A stretch of DNA of 64,000 bases, from the NCBI RefSeq assembly GCF_002288925.2, contig NW_022098000.1, forward strand, positions 4,679,827-4,743,826, in the 5' to 3' direction. This document shows, piece after piece, positions 32,235-44,133 of this stretch. Source of the DNA: Delphinapterus leucas. Lineage: Eukaryota; Chordata; Mammalia; Artiodactyla; Monodontidae. The notes beneath the pieces were generated by a model. The model made no database searches, was not told the DNA's origin, and saw only the letters and a list, made by a program, of their open reading frames with translations. The position numbers and the translations under genes are program-made. Position 1 is the stretch's first letter. Each line of letters starts with the position of its first letter.

Positions 32235-32760
32235 GCCATGCTCTGATTAGTGTACCTGGGAGGGCACCTCTGTCTTTGGTGTGGGATCCTCTCTTCAACA
32301 ATCAGTTTTTCAGGAATCTGTCTGGGACTTTTCCTGCTCAGCTCCCAGGATGGACTCTCTCGGGCTGGACTTGCCCTTGGCTTTCCGCTGCCCACAGTGG
32401 CCATGGCGATTGGTTCATAGTTGGGCACACAAACTAGTCAGGACAGCCCAAGCAGACCTCAGGGATTACAGGAAGCTGGGGGAAAGGATGCTCTTTTTCC
32501 ATGAGACATGGAAGTGTGAGTTTATGACTAGACTTGCTACAATAAGGCAGAGCCCCTTTGAGAAAAGAACCAATCCAGAAAGAGAAGAACTGAGAACTCA
32601 AAGACAGGAACCAGACCTTGGAGGCATTACTTGAATCTTTGCCTTAAGTTCCACCTAAGGCCAGTCTTCCTCAATTTCTCACTTTATCTAGGCCACACAA
32701 CTCATCTTATTTAAGCTAGATTGAGTTGTGTTTTCTGTCACTTAAAACTAAAAATTCAGT
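32235..32760. repeat. Possible old interspersed repeat, not named
   Basis: GC-richer patch ending in CTTATTTAAGCTAGATTGAGTTGTGTTTTCTGTCAC, a motif I associate with a mammalian interspersed repeat, though I cannot name it. The 117-residue plus frame 32281-32634 and the minus frame 32198-32428 overlap here and neither shows a domain. Confidence 0.3.
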
Positions 32761-32764
32761 AATG

Positions 32765-33655
32765 AGTATATATTGATTTGACATAATCTTGAAATGTATT
32801 TAAAAATATCTTATGTATTTCAAAAATATATGACACAAGATATTAGAATGCTGTTCTCCTAAATAGTAGGCAATACGTCTTCTCATCTAGTGAATGGAAA
32901 ACTATGTATTAATAAATGTAAAATAAAATTACCAAGTTCTATCCAAGCACACAGAGAAGTAGGAGCTTAGCAACCTGGACCAGGGTGGAGAACGGGCACC
33001 TGAGTGGGACACAGGGGGAAGGGGTTGGCATGGGCTTCAGGGCACAGAACCAAGGGGAAACCTGGACCAATTAGACAGTCCAACAGAAGCATCAAGTCAC
33101 AGAGGCAAGTTATTAAGTCAGAAGAGAAGCAAGAGGCCAAAGACCATGAGGTCTCCCAGACCACTGAAGAAGGTTTAAAACTTGTGTTCAAAAGGCCAGA
33201 CTTAAAGGGGGTGCCTGATGACTTGGGGATGAGCTGCATGCTTTTAATAGGTCACTTCTGGAGTCAACACAGGAGGAGAGGGAATTACGAAGGCACTGAA
33301 GAACAGGAATACACTTGACAAAATAAAATATTCAGTTATGTATCCAGAACAAGAACAAAACCCAGAATTCAGTAGACCTTCAAATCCCCAAGGCAACATT
33401 ACTTTGAAAGTAGGGATATCTTCATGTAGGAAAACACTCCCTATTGATGAAGTGGTAATTCTCTGTGACCTGCCAATGAATCCCTGAAAGCAGTCAAAGT
33501 ACAAGAGGAAAATTGCATTTCTCTGCTTCTCTCCCACTCAACTCCTCCCACCTAACAGAGAGTGTGTTAGGGATTGACCACTTCACAATAAAACGTAAAG
33601 ATGACCTCAACTTCCTGTAAACATACGTGAGATTAAGGAAAGAGGTGAATATGTT
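32765..33655. other. No gene recognised
   Basis: A purine-rich stretch at about 32950-33310 keeps one plus-strand frame open for 104 codons (GTG start at 33004). It is lysine/glutamate-rich with no domain and no splice context, so I do not call it a gene. Confidence 0.5.
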
Positions 33656-33663
33656 AAAAGTAT

Positions 33664-34520
33664 CTCTAATCATTAGAGAAATATAAATCCAAACTGTAAT
33701 GAGGTATCACCTCACACTGGTCAGAATGGTATGATCAAAAAGTCTACAAATAATAACTGCTGGAGAGGGTGTGGAGAAAAGGGAACCCTACACTGCTGGT
33801 GGGAATGTAAATTGGTGAAGCCAATATGGAGAACAGTATGGAGGTTCCTTAAAAAGCTAAAAATAGAGCTACCATATGATCCCACTCATGGGCATATATC
33901 TGGAAAAGACAAAAACTCTAATTTGAAAAGATACATGTACCCCAATGTTCATAGCAGCACTAGTTACAATAGCCAAGACATGGAAGCAACCTTAATGTCC
34001 ATTGACAGATGAATGGGTAAAGAAAATGTGGTACATATATACAATGGAATATTATCCAGCCATAAAAAAGAATGAAATAATGCCATTTACAGCAACATGG
34101 ATGGACCTAACAATGATCATACTAAGTGAAATAAGTCAGACAGAGAAAGACAAATACCATATGATATCACTTCTATGTGGAATTTAAAAAAATGATACAA
34201 ATGAACTTATTTACAAAACAGAAACAGACAGAGACATAGAAAACTAATTTGTGGTTACCAAAGGGGAAAGTGGTGGGAGGGATAAATTAGGAAGTTGGGA
34301 TTAACAAATACATGCTACTGTATTTAAAATAGATAACAACAAGGTCCTACTGTATAGCACAGGGAACTATATTGCATATCGTGTGATAAGTCATAATGGA
34401 AAAGAACCCAAAAAAGAATATTTATATATATATGTATAACTGAATCACTTTGCTGTACACCTGAAAGTAACACAACATTGTAAATCAACTATACTTCAAA
34501 AAAAAATAGGCCAATAATTT
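33664..34520 (+). mobile_element. L1, 5' truncated, ORF2 end and 3' UTR
   Basis: Starts TCTCTAATCATTAGAGAAATA in ORF2, runs through GGAGAGGGTGTGGAGAAAAGG, GGAATATTATCCAGCC and AAGTCAGACAGAGAAAGACAA, then a 3' UTR with AACAACAAGGTCCTACTGTA and TTGCTGTACACCTGAAAG to an A-tract at 34498-34506. Flanks TTAAAAGTAT (33654-33663) and TTAAAGTATT (from 34525) are a probable duplication. Confidence 0.9.
33731..34187 (+). pseudogene. L1 ORF2 C-terminal remnant, frameshifted
   Basis: Reads as the end of the L1 ORF2 protein. The first frame (to about 34012) shows [10 protein letters not shown] and [12 protein letters not shown]; the homologous line continues in another frame from about 34002 with [19 protein letters not shown] and ends SLLCGI. 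At least one indel lies before 34002: the usual [12 protein letters not shown] segment after the PYDP motif is scrambled. The endonuclease and reverse-transcriptase domains are absent because the element is 5' truncated. Confidence 0.85.
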
Positions 34521-34627
34521 TTTTTAAAGTATTGGTTACATAGAGAGAACTTGGAGAGTCCACTTGTCCCACAGCTACAGGTCAAAAGCTAGACTCAGAC
34601 AGAATTATGAGATGTTGTTCTCAAAGG

Positions 34628-34760
34628 GCATCCCGGATAGCATCACCTTAGGAACTTGTTAGGTGGAACTACTGAATCCAAAACTCCAGGGAGGGGGCTC
34701 AGCACGCTGTGGTTTAGCAAGCCCCCCAGGGGATTCAGATTTACAAGCAAGTTTATGACC
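34628..34760. mobile_element. MER5-type hAT fragment
   Basis: ATAGCATCACCTTAGGAACTTGTTAGG, ACTGAATCCAAAACTCCAGGG and TTAGCAAGCCCCCCAGGGGATTCAGATTTAC follow the MER5 internal order. The inverted ends are missing or eroded. Confidence 0.6.
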
Positions 34761-35979
34761 TGCTGCCTTAGCCCAGCCACCTCTCAGCTGGAGTCACTGA
34801 GCCTTTCCTCTGACAGCTCAACCATAACCATTTTCTGAGCACATATCTCGTAAGAGAAGACAGAGGAAAGCGTCTCACTGTGATGGCAAATGTCCTCAAG
34901 CATTTACAAATGAAAAAAAAAGAAACATTAACAAATTTAAAAAAAAAAGAAGAAAAAGAAAAAGATGGATGGGGATCTTACTAAGGAAAGAAGAAGTTAA
35001 GCTTTTTCCCCCTGGAGAATATTTTTTCTTCATGGAAAACAAATGTTTCTGACAGCCAGCCACAAATACATTTGGCAATGTGGTTGCTACATAAATGCCT
35101 ATATTGTGTAAAGATTCAAACATGCATTTGTTAACATTTTTGTTTTTAATTTTAGGCAGAAATATATTTGAAGCATATATTGGTGATTTACACTAGAACA
35201 TGAATACTAACTACACAATGCTAATCATAGAATCTTCTTATTGGGAGGGATATTAATGATCGTGGATTCTCATTTCTTAGCCACTGCAGAAACCCCTTTT
35301 CCACAATCCAGAGTAAGCAATCCTCAAGGCTCTGGTTGAATATTTATAGTGAGAAGAGACACCGTTGAGTCAGACTAACCATCAGGTCTTTTGAGTATAA
35401 CTAATAATCAGGATTTTTTTAATGTTTGCTGATAAAACTACCTTGATTTATCATTTTGTCAACAATAACCCTTTTTGAGCCACCTCTCAGAGCCTGGTCA
35501 CAAGTGGAATTTCTTCAAGATGGTATTAAAACAAGGGTCCTGTTTGTATATCTCCCATTGCTATGATTCACTTTACTTTCACATAATTTAGCCACAAATG
35601 GTCACAACTTTTGGGTGCATATGTAGCTGCTTGAGGGTTGCTGGTATTTTGCAAGCTCTAATGAGCATCCTGACACTAGCGTTCTTTCCTGAAACCATAT
35701 TTTAGTGTAGCTGTCATCTGGCATCATTAAATGCATCATATTAGTCATATGTGAAATTTCCAGAAAAATAAAGAAACTTCCCCATTAGTAACAACATTAA
35801 AAGGAAGTATAATGCAGACTAACACCCTGAAATGAGCAGGCCTCTTATAAAAAGACTTTAGTATACAGAGCTGATCTTGGGGCAAGAGGTGGACCAATTT
35901 GCTTAAGCATTTTGTAAGTAAAAGGTCCAAGACCTTGAGTCGGCTCCCTAAGATTCAATATCAGTGAGAGCTAAGTGAG
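34761..35979. other. No gene recognised; A-rich patch
   Basis: Low-complexity purine run at about 34910-34966 (poly-A with GAAGAAAAAG). The minus-strand frame 34896-35123 reads this as a phenylalanine-rich string and is spurious. The rest is unrecognised. Confidence 0.5.
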
Positions 35980-36130
35980 TGAATTCATTCATTCATTCAT
36001 TTATTCATTCATCCATCTATCAAGGACCAAGCACAGACCTAGATGCTAGGGGCACAGCAGTAAACAAGGTCCCTGCCCTTGGCTCCTGGCCAAGCCTGCC
36101 AGCAGAGAAGGACTCCAAGAATATACTTGA
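35980..36130 (-). mobile_element. L2 3' end, inverted, with TTCA run
   Basis: ATTCATTCATTCATTCATTTATTCATTCATCC at 35982-36013 is the inverted TGAATGAA-type L2 tail. It is followed by CCAAGCACAGACCTAGATGCTAGGGGCACAGCAGTAAACAAGG and CCTGCCCTTGGCTCC, the inverted L2 3' UTR. Confidence 0.65.
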
Positions 36131-38239
36131 ATGGTAGCAAGTCTGATGCTTTAAGGACCAAAGTCCACAAGAGACAAGATGATTTTAGCACACCAGCTTC
36201 CTTGGCATAGCGGCTGTTTTGTGGAGCAATAATGAAGCACGGGAGTACGAATAAGAGTTTTAATTTTGGTACTCACTGTGGAACAGCACTCTGGGGCTTG
36301 CAGGGGCTGGGACCAGCAGGAATATCCCTGCTGCAATGGAGAAACATAACCTCACACAGAATGCCATTGACCAGCTTCCATGCTGTTTGAGAGGAAGGAA
36401 TTGATGGCAACAATGGATCAATTATTTTACTGTCTGCTTAGTGTCTGGAATACTAGTAACCTCCTTTTGAACAGAATAAGCTTCCGGATTTTTTGTACAA
36501 TGGGTGTATGTGGGCAGATGTCTTAAGAGAGAGAATTAATGGATATACTGCTACTAAATAAGCCAAGGACTAATTGAAATAATTTAAGTTGTTATATATT
36601 GATAAAAGCAGGTGAATTGGTAAGGTTGATCATGGAGGTTACTGCTACAACGTCAATGCCTGCCCTGTACATTGCTGTGCTATGAGCTATGTATACGTTA
36701 TATCTGACCCTCCCAGTAATTCTGCGTGATAGATCACACTTCTCTTTATCTAATAACTGTACAACATCACACAGTTATCTAATAGAAACTTATTATAAAC
36801 CACTGTTGGTATAGCTTAACAGTTCTGGGCTTCCTCTTATTAAACCAAGGGGTTTACATTGCACATAGTGCAGCCATAATAAATAGAAGCTACCCAAAAG
36901 AAATCAAGGACTTTTTTCAATGACTTGGGTCTTCATTGTGAAAACTATTAATATTATAGCAGCATAGTATTATCTTATGGAGTTCACATATTCATAAAGA
37001 GTTGAAATTGTTTATTTGATGGGCAGATTTAGCCCTGTCCTCTCAAAAATAATTTTTTCTCTTTCTGTGTCGGAACCAAGAATCCACAGGAAGCTGAATG
37101 GACCGGTTGACCCACCATTTGCATAATGACCTTCTTTGGTTATACCACATTCTGCATTTCTTCTTGTCAATGTTCACTGCTCTTTGGAGAAGGAGTCCAG
37201 TTTTTCCTTAGTATATTTAATGCATAGATCCTGGACTTTGGGAGCACACATATGAAATTATGAAGTAGGGAAAGCTTGGAATGTTAGAAGTAAGTCTGCT
37301 CATGCCTTGGAATATGATTGTTTACAGTAATGGCAAATAACACAGAAAGGGGATCGTATATAAAATTACGTGAGAAAGATCATTTCCTTGAATTAATCTT
37401 GAAACAGAGTAGAATCTTTTCTTATGGAATAACTCTACATCATGAGTATATTAAGGCCCAAAACTCTAGAATTTAGAGGCGTCTCTGCATTCACTTCCTA
37501 CACCAGGGGGCCTAAATGGTCATGACTCTAGAGAGGATCCTGGTATAAGTTAAAAAACAAAACACAAACAAAAAGCCCTCCAACTTTTGTGTTAGACTAT
37601 TTTTGAATATGTGTAACTCAATTTTGCTTTGAGATCTCTCTTTTATCAATATCATAAGACATTCCTGCATCTGTCTGTGTGCTCTTCTTGCCCAAGTGTC
37701 TTGTCTCAATCCACCCTCAATTCCACCAGATACATCAACAACTCTATTAAATGTAGGACTCTAATTCAAGACATTTTAGACAAAATTCTCAAGTAGCTCC
37801 ATCTTTTCTCTGCAAAATAAACTTTATGGGCTTGGGCTGTATGACAGCTTTTTTTTTTCCATCTACTTCTGAGAACACAAAATGACAGTGGCTGAGACTT
37901 TTCTGAATTCCGACCATCATTTAGATGACAGGTTACCATACGGTGGACTATAACACTTCCCATCAAGACTATTCCAGTGAAAACACTGTAAAAACAGGAT
38001 TAGTAGACTAGACCATGCAGAGATCAAACATGTATGTCCTTATATGCAAGCCATATTTCTATAAATTCTGAGAAGACTGAGACCAGTTGAAATCATTGAA
38101 ATATATTACCTTAGGATATTAGGAGGCTTCAATCTGAATTTTACAAAAAAGTTATTTAAGAAGTATAATTTAAATAATATATTTATATGCAATGACACTA
38201 ATTCTTCTATAATGTATTGATGGAATATTTTTTTCCTTG
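36131..38239. other. No gene recognised; faint MIR
   Basis: A weak inverted MIR outline may exist at about 36650-36790 (GCTGTGCTATGAGCTATGTATACG...CAACATCACACAGTTATC). The remainder is unrecognised; minus-strand frames at 36151-36336, 37512-37709 and 37766-37966 show no domain. Confidence 0.45.
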
Positions 38240-38520
38240 TATATTTATGGAAAACCTAGTGTGTTTTAGGCATTGTTTGTAGTTCTGAGGAACTAGAACA
38301 AATAAGAAAGACCATGTTCTTTATCTCAAGAAATTTATATTCTTGTGGGAAGAAAATCTAATTAAAATAAATGAACTTAAAACTTTAGATGGTGATAAGG
38401 TCTACAAAGGAAATGAAAATGGGTAACAATATAGAGAGGGGCCAGACTAGGAGGAAGATCCTAGTATGAAATAGAGTTGTCAGGGTGGCTTCTCTGAGGA
38501 ACTATAGCTCAGACCTGATT
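38240..38520 (-). mobile_element. L2 3' region, inverted
   Basis: GTGTTTTAGGCATTGTTTGTAGTTCTGAGG, AATTTATATTCTTGTGGGAAGA, TTTAGATGGTGATAAGGTCTACAAAGG and GTCAGGGTGGCTTCTCTGAGG...CTCAGACCTGA follow the inverted L2 3' UTR in order (gcattgttctaggcgctggg ... acattctagtgggggaagac ... cagggaaggcctcactgagaagg). Confidence 0.65.
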
Positions 38521-39164
38521 CCATTTTAAACTCTAAACATTTAACTAGAACTTGATGTGAACTTAAAAACATTTTGATAAAAGAAAGGCTTAGAAAAAAC
38601 AAAGTAGACAAAAGACAGCTGCAAACTTGAAGGGAATAAAGGGAATTTAAAAGACACATTTATGTTAAGTAACAGTGAAAGTTTGGGATGTGTTTTTTAA
38701 AGCAGACTTCATTGTATTGATAAACGTCCCCTGGACGTGATTGGGAGCTCTAGTGAGTACGTTATTACAGGAAGATATACTCTGTGCATTTAAAATGATG
38801 GAAGGAAGATAAACACCAGAAGTCATTAAAAATCACCTATCTATATTTTTGGCCAGGATGACCCATATTTTCTGTTCAAAACACCTGCACATAGGAAAAT
38901 AGGATTTGTCATGCTGGATTAGGGCACTGCTCTATTACATGTGAAAGGCTGATTCCAGCCAGAATCAAGTAGTTCTTGCATCAGACGCAAGCAAAAATTT
39001 CCAAAACAGGTTGTCAGACTTGCTGTGCTTTCAACAGCAGCCGAAAGTCCATCTGGAGCTACACTTCACTGACTCCCATTTTAGATGGAAGATATTTTAT
39101 TCGAGAACTTTAAAAGTTGCTAAGAAAGTAGATCTTAAAAGCTTTCATCACAAAAAAAGAATTT
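38521..39164. other. No gene or repeat recognised
   Basis: A-rich unrecognised sequence without open frames of interest. Confidence 0.5.
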
Positions 39165-39305
39165 TGTAACTATGTATGGTGACAGACGTTAACTAGACTT
39201 ATTGTGGTGATCATTTCACAATGTATACAATTATTGAATCATTATGCTGTGCACATGAAGCTAATATAATGTTATATGTCAGTTATACCTCAATAAGAAT
39301 ACATT
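39165..39305 (+). mobile_element. L1 3' end, old type
   Basis: TATGGTGACAGACGTTAACTAGACTTATTGTGGTGATCATTTCACAATG, then ATCATTATGCTGTGCACATGAAGC and CAGTTATACCTCAATAAGAATA is a standard old L1 3' end with its polyadenylation region. It is 5' truncated. Confidence 0.78.
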
Positions 39306-39394
39306 TAAGCGCCTTATTTTATGAGGATCTGTGTACAGGATGAGAGAGCGCGTGGACCCAAGTGAGCCATGGGTCAAAGATGATAAAACAAAGG

Positions 39395-39995
39395 AAATTA
39401 AAAATGATTTCAAACCAAATGAAAATTAAAACTCCACAGAACACAAGCGATACGATGTATTGACAGGTGTTTAGAAAAAAAAATATATAGCACTAAATGC
39501 TTTTATACGAAAACAACAGAGTTCTAAAATCACAGATTATGCTTCTACATTAAGAAGACAGAAAAGTGTAAAATTAAATCCAAAATATGTAGAAGGAAGG
39601 AAATAAAGATAAGAGTGAAAGTAAATTACATAGAAAATGACAATATAGAAAAATCAATAAAATATAAATGTTTTTTAAACATTTAAAATTTATAAACCTG
39701 CATAGATTTATCATAAAAAATATAGGCATAATATCAAGAATGAATGAAGCCACATGGCTATGGGAGCTGAAAAAATGAATAATGAGGAAATATTACAAGG
39801 ATAATAAGGAAATATTATGAGCTACTTTATACCAATAAAATTGTCAACTTAAAAGATATGAACAAATCCTTAGAAAGACACAAATTTCTGAAACTGATCC
39901 CAAAAGAAACAGAACATATGAATACCCCTATATAACTACCTAATACCAAAACCAGATGAAGACATTAGAAGACAAAATAATCACAAACCAGTATG
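39395..39995 (+). mobile_element. Ancient L1 ORF2 fragment
   Basis: TATATAGCACTAAATGCTTTTATACG, AAATCCAAAATATGTAGAAGGAAGGAAATAAAGATAAGAG, TATACCAATAAAATTGTCAACTTAAAAGATATG and CCAAAACCAGATGAAGACATTAGAAG follow the old L1 ORF2 reverse-transcriptase coding strand in order. The part carrying AAACCTGCATAG near 39690 is shortened. No open frame survives. Confidence 0.6.
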
Positions 39996-40013
39996 CCTTA
40001 CTAATCCTCTTTA

Positions 40014-40105
40014 CTGTTATTATGCCCATTTTACTAAGGAAACTATGGCTTAGAGACCACAGAGCTAGTAAGCGGCAGAGTGGTGGCTAGAACTCAAGCA
40101 TCCAT
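40014..40105 (-). mobile_element. MIR core, inverted
   Basis: TGTTATTATGCCCATTTTACTAAGGAAACTATGGCTTAGAG, then CACAGAGCTAGTAAGCGGCAGAGTGG and GGCTAGAACTCAAGCATCC is the inverted MIR core in correct order. Confidence 0.7.
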
Positions 40106-40799
40106 ACTTTTCATTACTGAACACATGCCTACAAGGAATTGTCCACATTTTCTACCAGAAGCTGTGATTTCTAGTCCCTGTCAGATTCCAGACCTGACCG
40201 CCTGTAAAATTACTACTTGAACAAACATTGGCACCTTGATACACTTTGTAGGATAATTGTTTTGATTGGATATAGGCATGCTTACAGTTCCCTAAAAAAC
40301 CCAGAAGTCTTACCATAAATACATATTTAATTGCAGTTACAGATTCTAGCATCCCTTATTTTGATTACCAGTTTTTAAAGGCATTGGAAGATTAAAAGCT
40401 TCACATGCAGAAAATGCAAGTATTTTAACAATCCTTGGCAAGAATAATAGAAACCAGACTTGGAGAAAAATTTAGAGAGCAACTAGCTTATCCACTCTAT
40501 TCAATAATCCCCTGAGGCAATTCTGCTCTAACATTTAAAGCAGGTAGCTTTGTTTCATCACTGTCGATTCTGAAATTTTAATGAGTCACAGTTTTAATCA
40601 AAAAGTGAAGGTTATCTGAACTGTTAGCTTTATCCCATGTCTTGAATATACCGACATGTTTCTTACCACCTGGTCTGTACACATGACAGTGAAGAAATGA
40701 AGATCACCTTAAAACTGTCAAGGAAATATAATTCATAACATTTTCCATGCCTGTTACATGATCTGATACTCAGCTCTGTGAATTTACCAGATTGGTTAC
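40106..40799. other. No gene or repeat recognised
   Basis: Unrecognised sequence between two inverted MIR fragments; the minus frame 40152-40352 shows no domain. Confidence 0.5.
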
Positions 40800-40905
40800 A
40801 GTTTGCTCCATTTTACAGAAGAATAAACAGAGACCCAGAGATATTAAATGACTTGTTTGTCCAGGATCACATAACCAAGAAGAAGCAAAAAATATGGCAG
40901 AACTC
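40800..40905 (-). mobile_element. MIR core, inverted
   Basis: GCTCCATTTTACAGAAGAATAAACAGAGACCCAGAGATATTAAATGACTTG followed by CCAGGATCACATAACCAAGAAG and ATGGCAGAACTCAG tracks the inverted MIR core. Confidence 0.6.
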
Positions 40906-41523
40906 AGTCTTTTTAACGTTAAAATTCTTATTCAGCAATGTATACTTTTTGTCTCAATTTGATGTAAAAATGTCTCATGCTTCTTTTCCAATAAATAAAT
41001 TATTCTGGGTATGGTTGCAGAAGGCTCATAATTTACATTTCAAACACTGAACATGAAGTAAGGCGTCAACTGAGGAAGGTTATCACGTTAACTGACACTT
41101 CCTCAGAATCCATAACAGAGTCAGCATTAACTCATATCTAAGCAGTCAGTGAAAGGGTAAATTTCTGGTCGCTGTTCTTATGTTTAGAAAATGTCTGGTG
41201 TAAGGTAATGCTTGTTACATTGCTGTACTTCTGACTTTTAAGGTTAAGTATTATGAACCAACTTTTGAATTTGAGTTACGAGTAACAGGTTACATACTTT
41301 CTAACTGCCATGAACACTAAAGGTACAGATGTATAATTTTATTGTTTGTAAAGACATCAACATACACTAAGAGTATACATATAGGCAAAGAAGTAACCCT
41401 TTTTCTACAAAAGAAGAACTATGAAGTGGAAATATCTCTGCAATATCTAGATGCATGGAGAAAATAGTATTAGTATTTTCTACCTAAAATTAACAGCTTT
41501 TACAAAAGTCCTAAACAAAAATT
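40906..41523. other. No gene or repeat recognised
   Basis: AT-rich unrecognised sequence; the plus frame 40778-41050 starts in the MIR before it and is spurious. Confidence 0.5.
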
Positions 41524-41785
41524 AGGCTAAGTGAAATAAGCCAGACACAAAAGGACAAATATTGCATAATTCCACTGACATGAAATATCTGGGTAGATTC
41601 ATACAGACAGAAGTAGATTAGAGGTTGCCAAGGGTTGAGGGTGTGGGTAGGGAATGGGGAGTTATTGCTTATGGTCAACAGAGTTTCTGTTTGGGGTGAT
41701 GAAGACATTTAAAAAATAGATAATGGTGAGAGTTTACAACATTGTGAATGTACTTAATGCCAATAAATTGTGTACTGAAAAATGA
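41524..41785 (+). mobile_element. Old L1 3' end
   Basis: CTAAGTGAAATAAGCCAGACAC, AATATTGCATAATTCCACTGACATG, GAGGTTGCCAAGGGTTGAGG, GGGAATGGGGAGTTATTGC, GTTTGGGGTGATGAAGAC and GAATGTACTTAATGCCAATAAATTG give the standard order of an old L1 3' UTR with an A-rich tail at 41780-41792. Confidence 0.78.
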
Positions 41786-42109
41786 AAAAAAAGATGTCCT
41801 GAATAAATTACAAAACAATCTTCTAAAAGATAACATAACACAAGTTGGCTAGATGTACTCCATTTTTTGATACCCCACTCAGCATTTTTTTTGTTTTTTT
41901 AATATTCCTGGAAGTAAGCTGGGAGAACCTATCTGGTTGCAGCTGAATCTCAGAAATAACCAATCAGGCAAAAGGAGTCTTTCTATGCAAATCCAACCTA
42001 TTCCAGACACATGAAACATTGATCACTGCTGTAGCGTTTAAATGAGTAGTTTAAAAACTATAAAAGTGTATTTAATAACTTGATTTAACAATTCATTATT
42101 TAATTATTA
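41786..42109. other. No gene or repeat recognised
   Basis: Short unrecognised interval with a T-rich patch at about 41885-41900. Confidence 0.5.
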
Positions 42110-42370
42110 AAACAATAATAACCCATTCATTCAAGTAGTAAATATTTTTGAGGGTTATTATATGGAAGCCACCATAAGAGAATCAAAGAAGTATAGGACA
42201 TTTATCTTAGCCTCAAAAGAGTTTACAAAAGGAGAAGAGATTTATCAATTTATGTCAGTTACCATAACATAAGATAGGATATGATTAGAGGTGATGTACA
42301 GCAGAGGGAGGGGCCCCTTGATCAACGGGGAGCAGGGCAGGCTTGCTGAGGGACTTTGACATTGCATCTT
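42110..42370 (-). mobile_element. L2 3' region, inverted, weak
   Basis: CCATTCATTCAAGTAGTAAATATTTTTGAGG at the left is the inverted L2 tail; ATCTTAGCCTCAAAAGAGTTTACA and GCAGGCTTGCTGAGGGACTTTGACATTG resemble the inverted 3' UTR further in. The middle is eroded. Confidence 0.52.
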
Positions 42371-43248
42371 TTAGGATAAGCAGATTTCATTAGACAAAAA
42401 TAGAAGGGAATCCAGAAAATGATATTTTAAAAAAAGGTTTTCCTGAAAAAGGTGGAATAGCAATAAGGCATTTTTGAAGAATAGACAGTATAATAATTTC
42501 CTGGACCATTATTCATAACGTAATAAATATACTATATAATATATAATAATAAAATCATGTAATGATTTGTTAAATGTATGATTTACCTTAAAACATAATG
42601 AATTTTTGGCAGATTTTACTAATTTAAACTCATGTCGTGACCCAAATTTTTTACAAGCAGGGCATTAAACCTGTACCTGAAAAATGTAATTATAATTTTA
42701 ATTACAAAGTCTTACTCAAATAGTATGTGGTTCACTACTGATGCTGTGTATATAAGCAGTCAGATGTGTCAAATCACTGTCTTTCTACTACTGCTGCATC
42801 CCTGACAGACCTACAAAGTGTCTTCAAACTGTGAAAGCTTCCAATTTCCTCATAAATGTGCTCAAATTAGAAGCATTTCAAAGAAAGCAGCAATTTTATC
42901 AAGGATAAATGAATATGAATCAAGATACATTCTGTCTTCAAATTCCACAAAACAAATATTTATTTTGATTAAAAAGAATCAAACTCTGCAGTCATTTTTC
43001 ATGGTGAAGGTAAATACTCATATTACATTTTGATATTAAAGGAAAATACAAAATTACTGGGGACCATTACTAGGCATATAAGTGAAGATAAGCTAGTTTA
43101 GGTCTGAAACCTCTGTGCAATCCCTTGGTACCTCCTGACTTTGATGGACATTTTTCCCCACCAGTGGCAGAATGCAGCACTGGGTCCCATCCACGCCTGC
43201 CCTGGCCCCTCCTTTATCATGACATTTATGAATCTGAACTTCTGACCT
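42371..43248. other. No gene or repeat recognised
   Basis: AT-rich, with a TATA-type low-complexity patch near 42520-42555. The plus frame 42818-43033 has no recognisable domain. Confidence 0.5.
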
Positions 43249-43258
43249 AAGACTCAAC

Positions 43259-43372
43259 ATTTTTTTAGATCCATGTATATGTATGGCTGAATCACTTTGC
43301 TGTACACCTGAAACTAACATAGCATTGTTAATCAACTATAATCCCATATAAAATAAAAAGTTAAAAAAAAAA
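43259..43372 (+). mobile_element. L1 3' tail of 114 bases, exact target-site duplication
   Basis: GTATATGTATGGCTGAATCACTTTGC, TGTACACCTGAAACTAACATAGC, TTGTTAATCAACTATAATCCC and an A-tail. AAGACTCAAC flanks it exactly at 43249-43258 and 43373-43382. This is an extremely 5'-truncated LINE insertion, probably much younger than the old L1 fragments nearby because both repeats are identical. Confidence 0.92.
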
Positions 43373-43514
43373 AAGACTCAACGTTCCCTCATTCTACCCT
43401 CTCTCCCTTTCTCTACTAGAAGAAAATTATAATGAGGATTATTATATAGCCTTCTCTCTCCTGAGTTACTCATTCCAATTAAAAATGCCTTAGACCTCAA
43501 GTTCAACCTTTTGT

Positions 43515-43935
43515 GTCATAGACCCCTTTAGCATTCTGATGGAGCCCATGAACCCCTTCCCAGAATAATATTTTTAAATGCAGAGTGTTACAAGGAAGCT
43601 AGTTATATTGAAATCCTATTATTAAAATAAAAATGTGATATAATAATGCATGTTTCTTTATTAACCTATTAAATAGCAGTATCTGGTGAGATGTCTAATA
43701 ATGCCATATTTTTAAAGAAATGATGAGTGTAAATGATATTTTTGAAGTACTGCAATAACTTTAATATGCCAGAAAAATACTACACTGTTTCTGATGATAA
43801 AGTCACTGATATTGCTAATTCTACTGTGGTTTGTTGCCTATATTCAAAATTAATGAAACTGCTAACTTTGAGTGAGATGTTAGTGAAAGTGAAGATGTAG
43901 TTTTGTTCTTCCACCCCAGTTCCTGGATTCCTCTA
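43515..43935. mobile_element. Probable old DNA transposon fragment
   Basis: CATAGACCCCTTTAGCATTCTG, GAGCCCATGAACCCCTTCCCAG, AATAATATTTTTAAATGCA, then CTACTGTGGTTTGTTGCCTA and GTGAAAGTGAAGATGTAG follow a mammalian repeat I recall as a DNA transposon (hAT group). The catalogue name is uncertain. Confidence 0.5.
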
Positions 43936-44047
43936 ATCCTCTCTCTGCACCCCACGTCAACCCTTGCTTTAAAGGTGTAAAATGAGGCACTTGTGCACTA
44001 TGACAGTTGAGAAGCAGCAAAGTGTCTTCTGAAGACATGAGTTTTAT

Positions 44048-44133
44048 AATCAGTGAGGCTCAAATTTCAACCCAGGATATGCCATTTACCAATCAGTGAG
44101 ACTCAAATTTCAACCCAGGATATGCCATTAACC
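44048..44133. repeat. 43-base tandem duplication
   Basis: Two adjacent 43-base units (44048-44090 and 44091-44133), each beginning AATCAGTGAG and ending near CCATT(T/A)ACC, differ at two positions. The unit resembles part of a degraded MIR (GCTCAAATTTCAACCCAGGA). The close match suggests a fairly recent local duplication. Confidence 0.95.

Noticed and set aside
33004..33318. 104-residue plus-strand frame rich in lysine and glutamate
   Set aside because: No ATG start, no domain, no splice context; explained by purine-rich composition.
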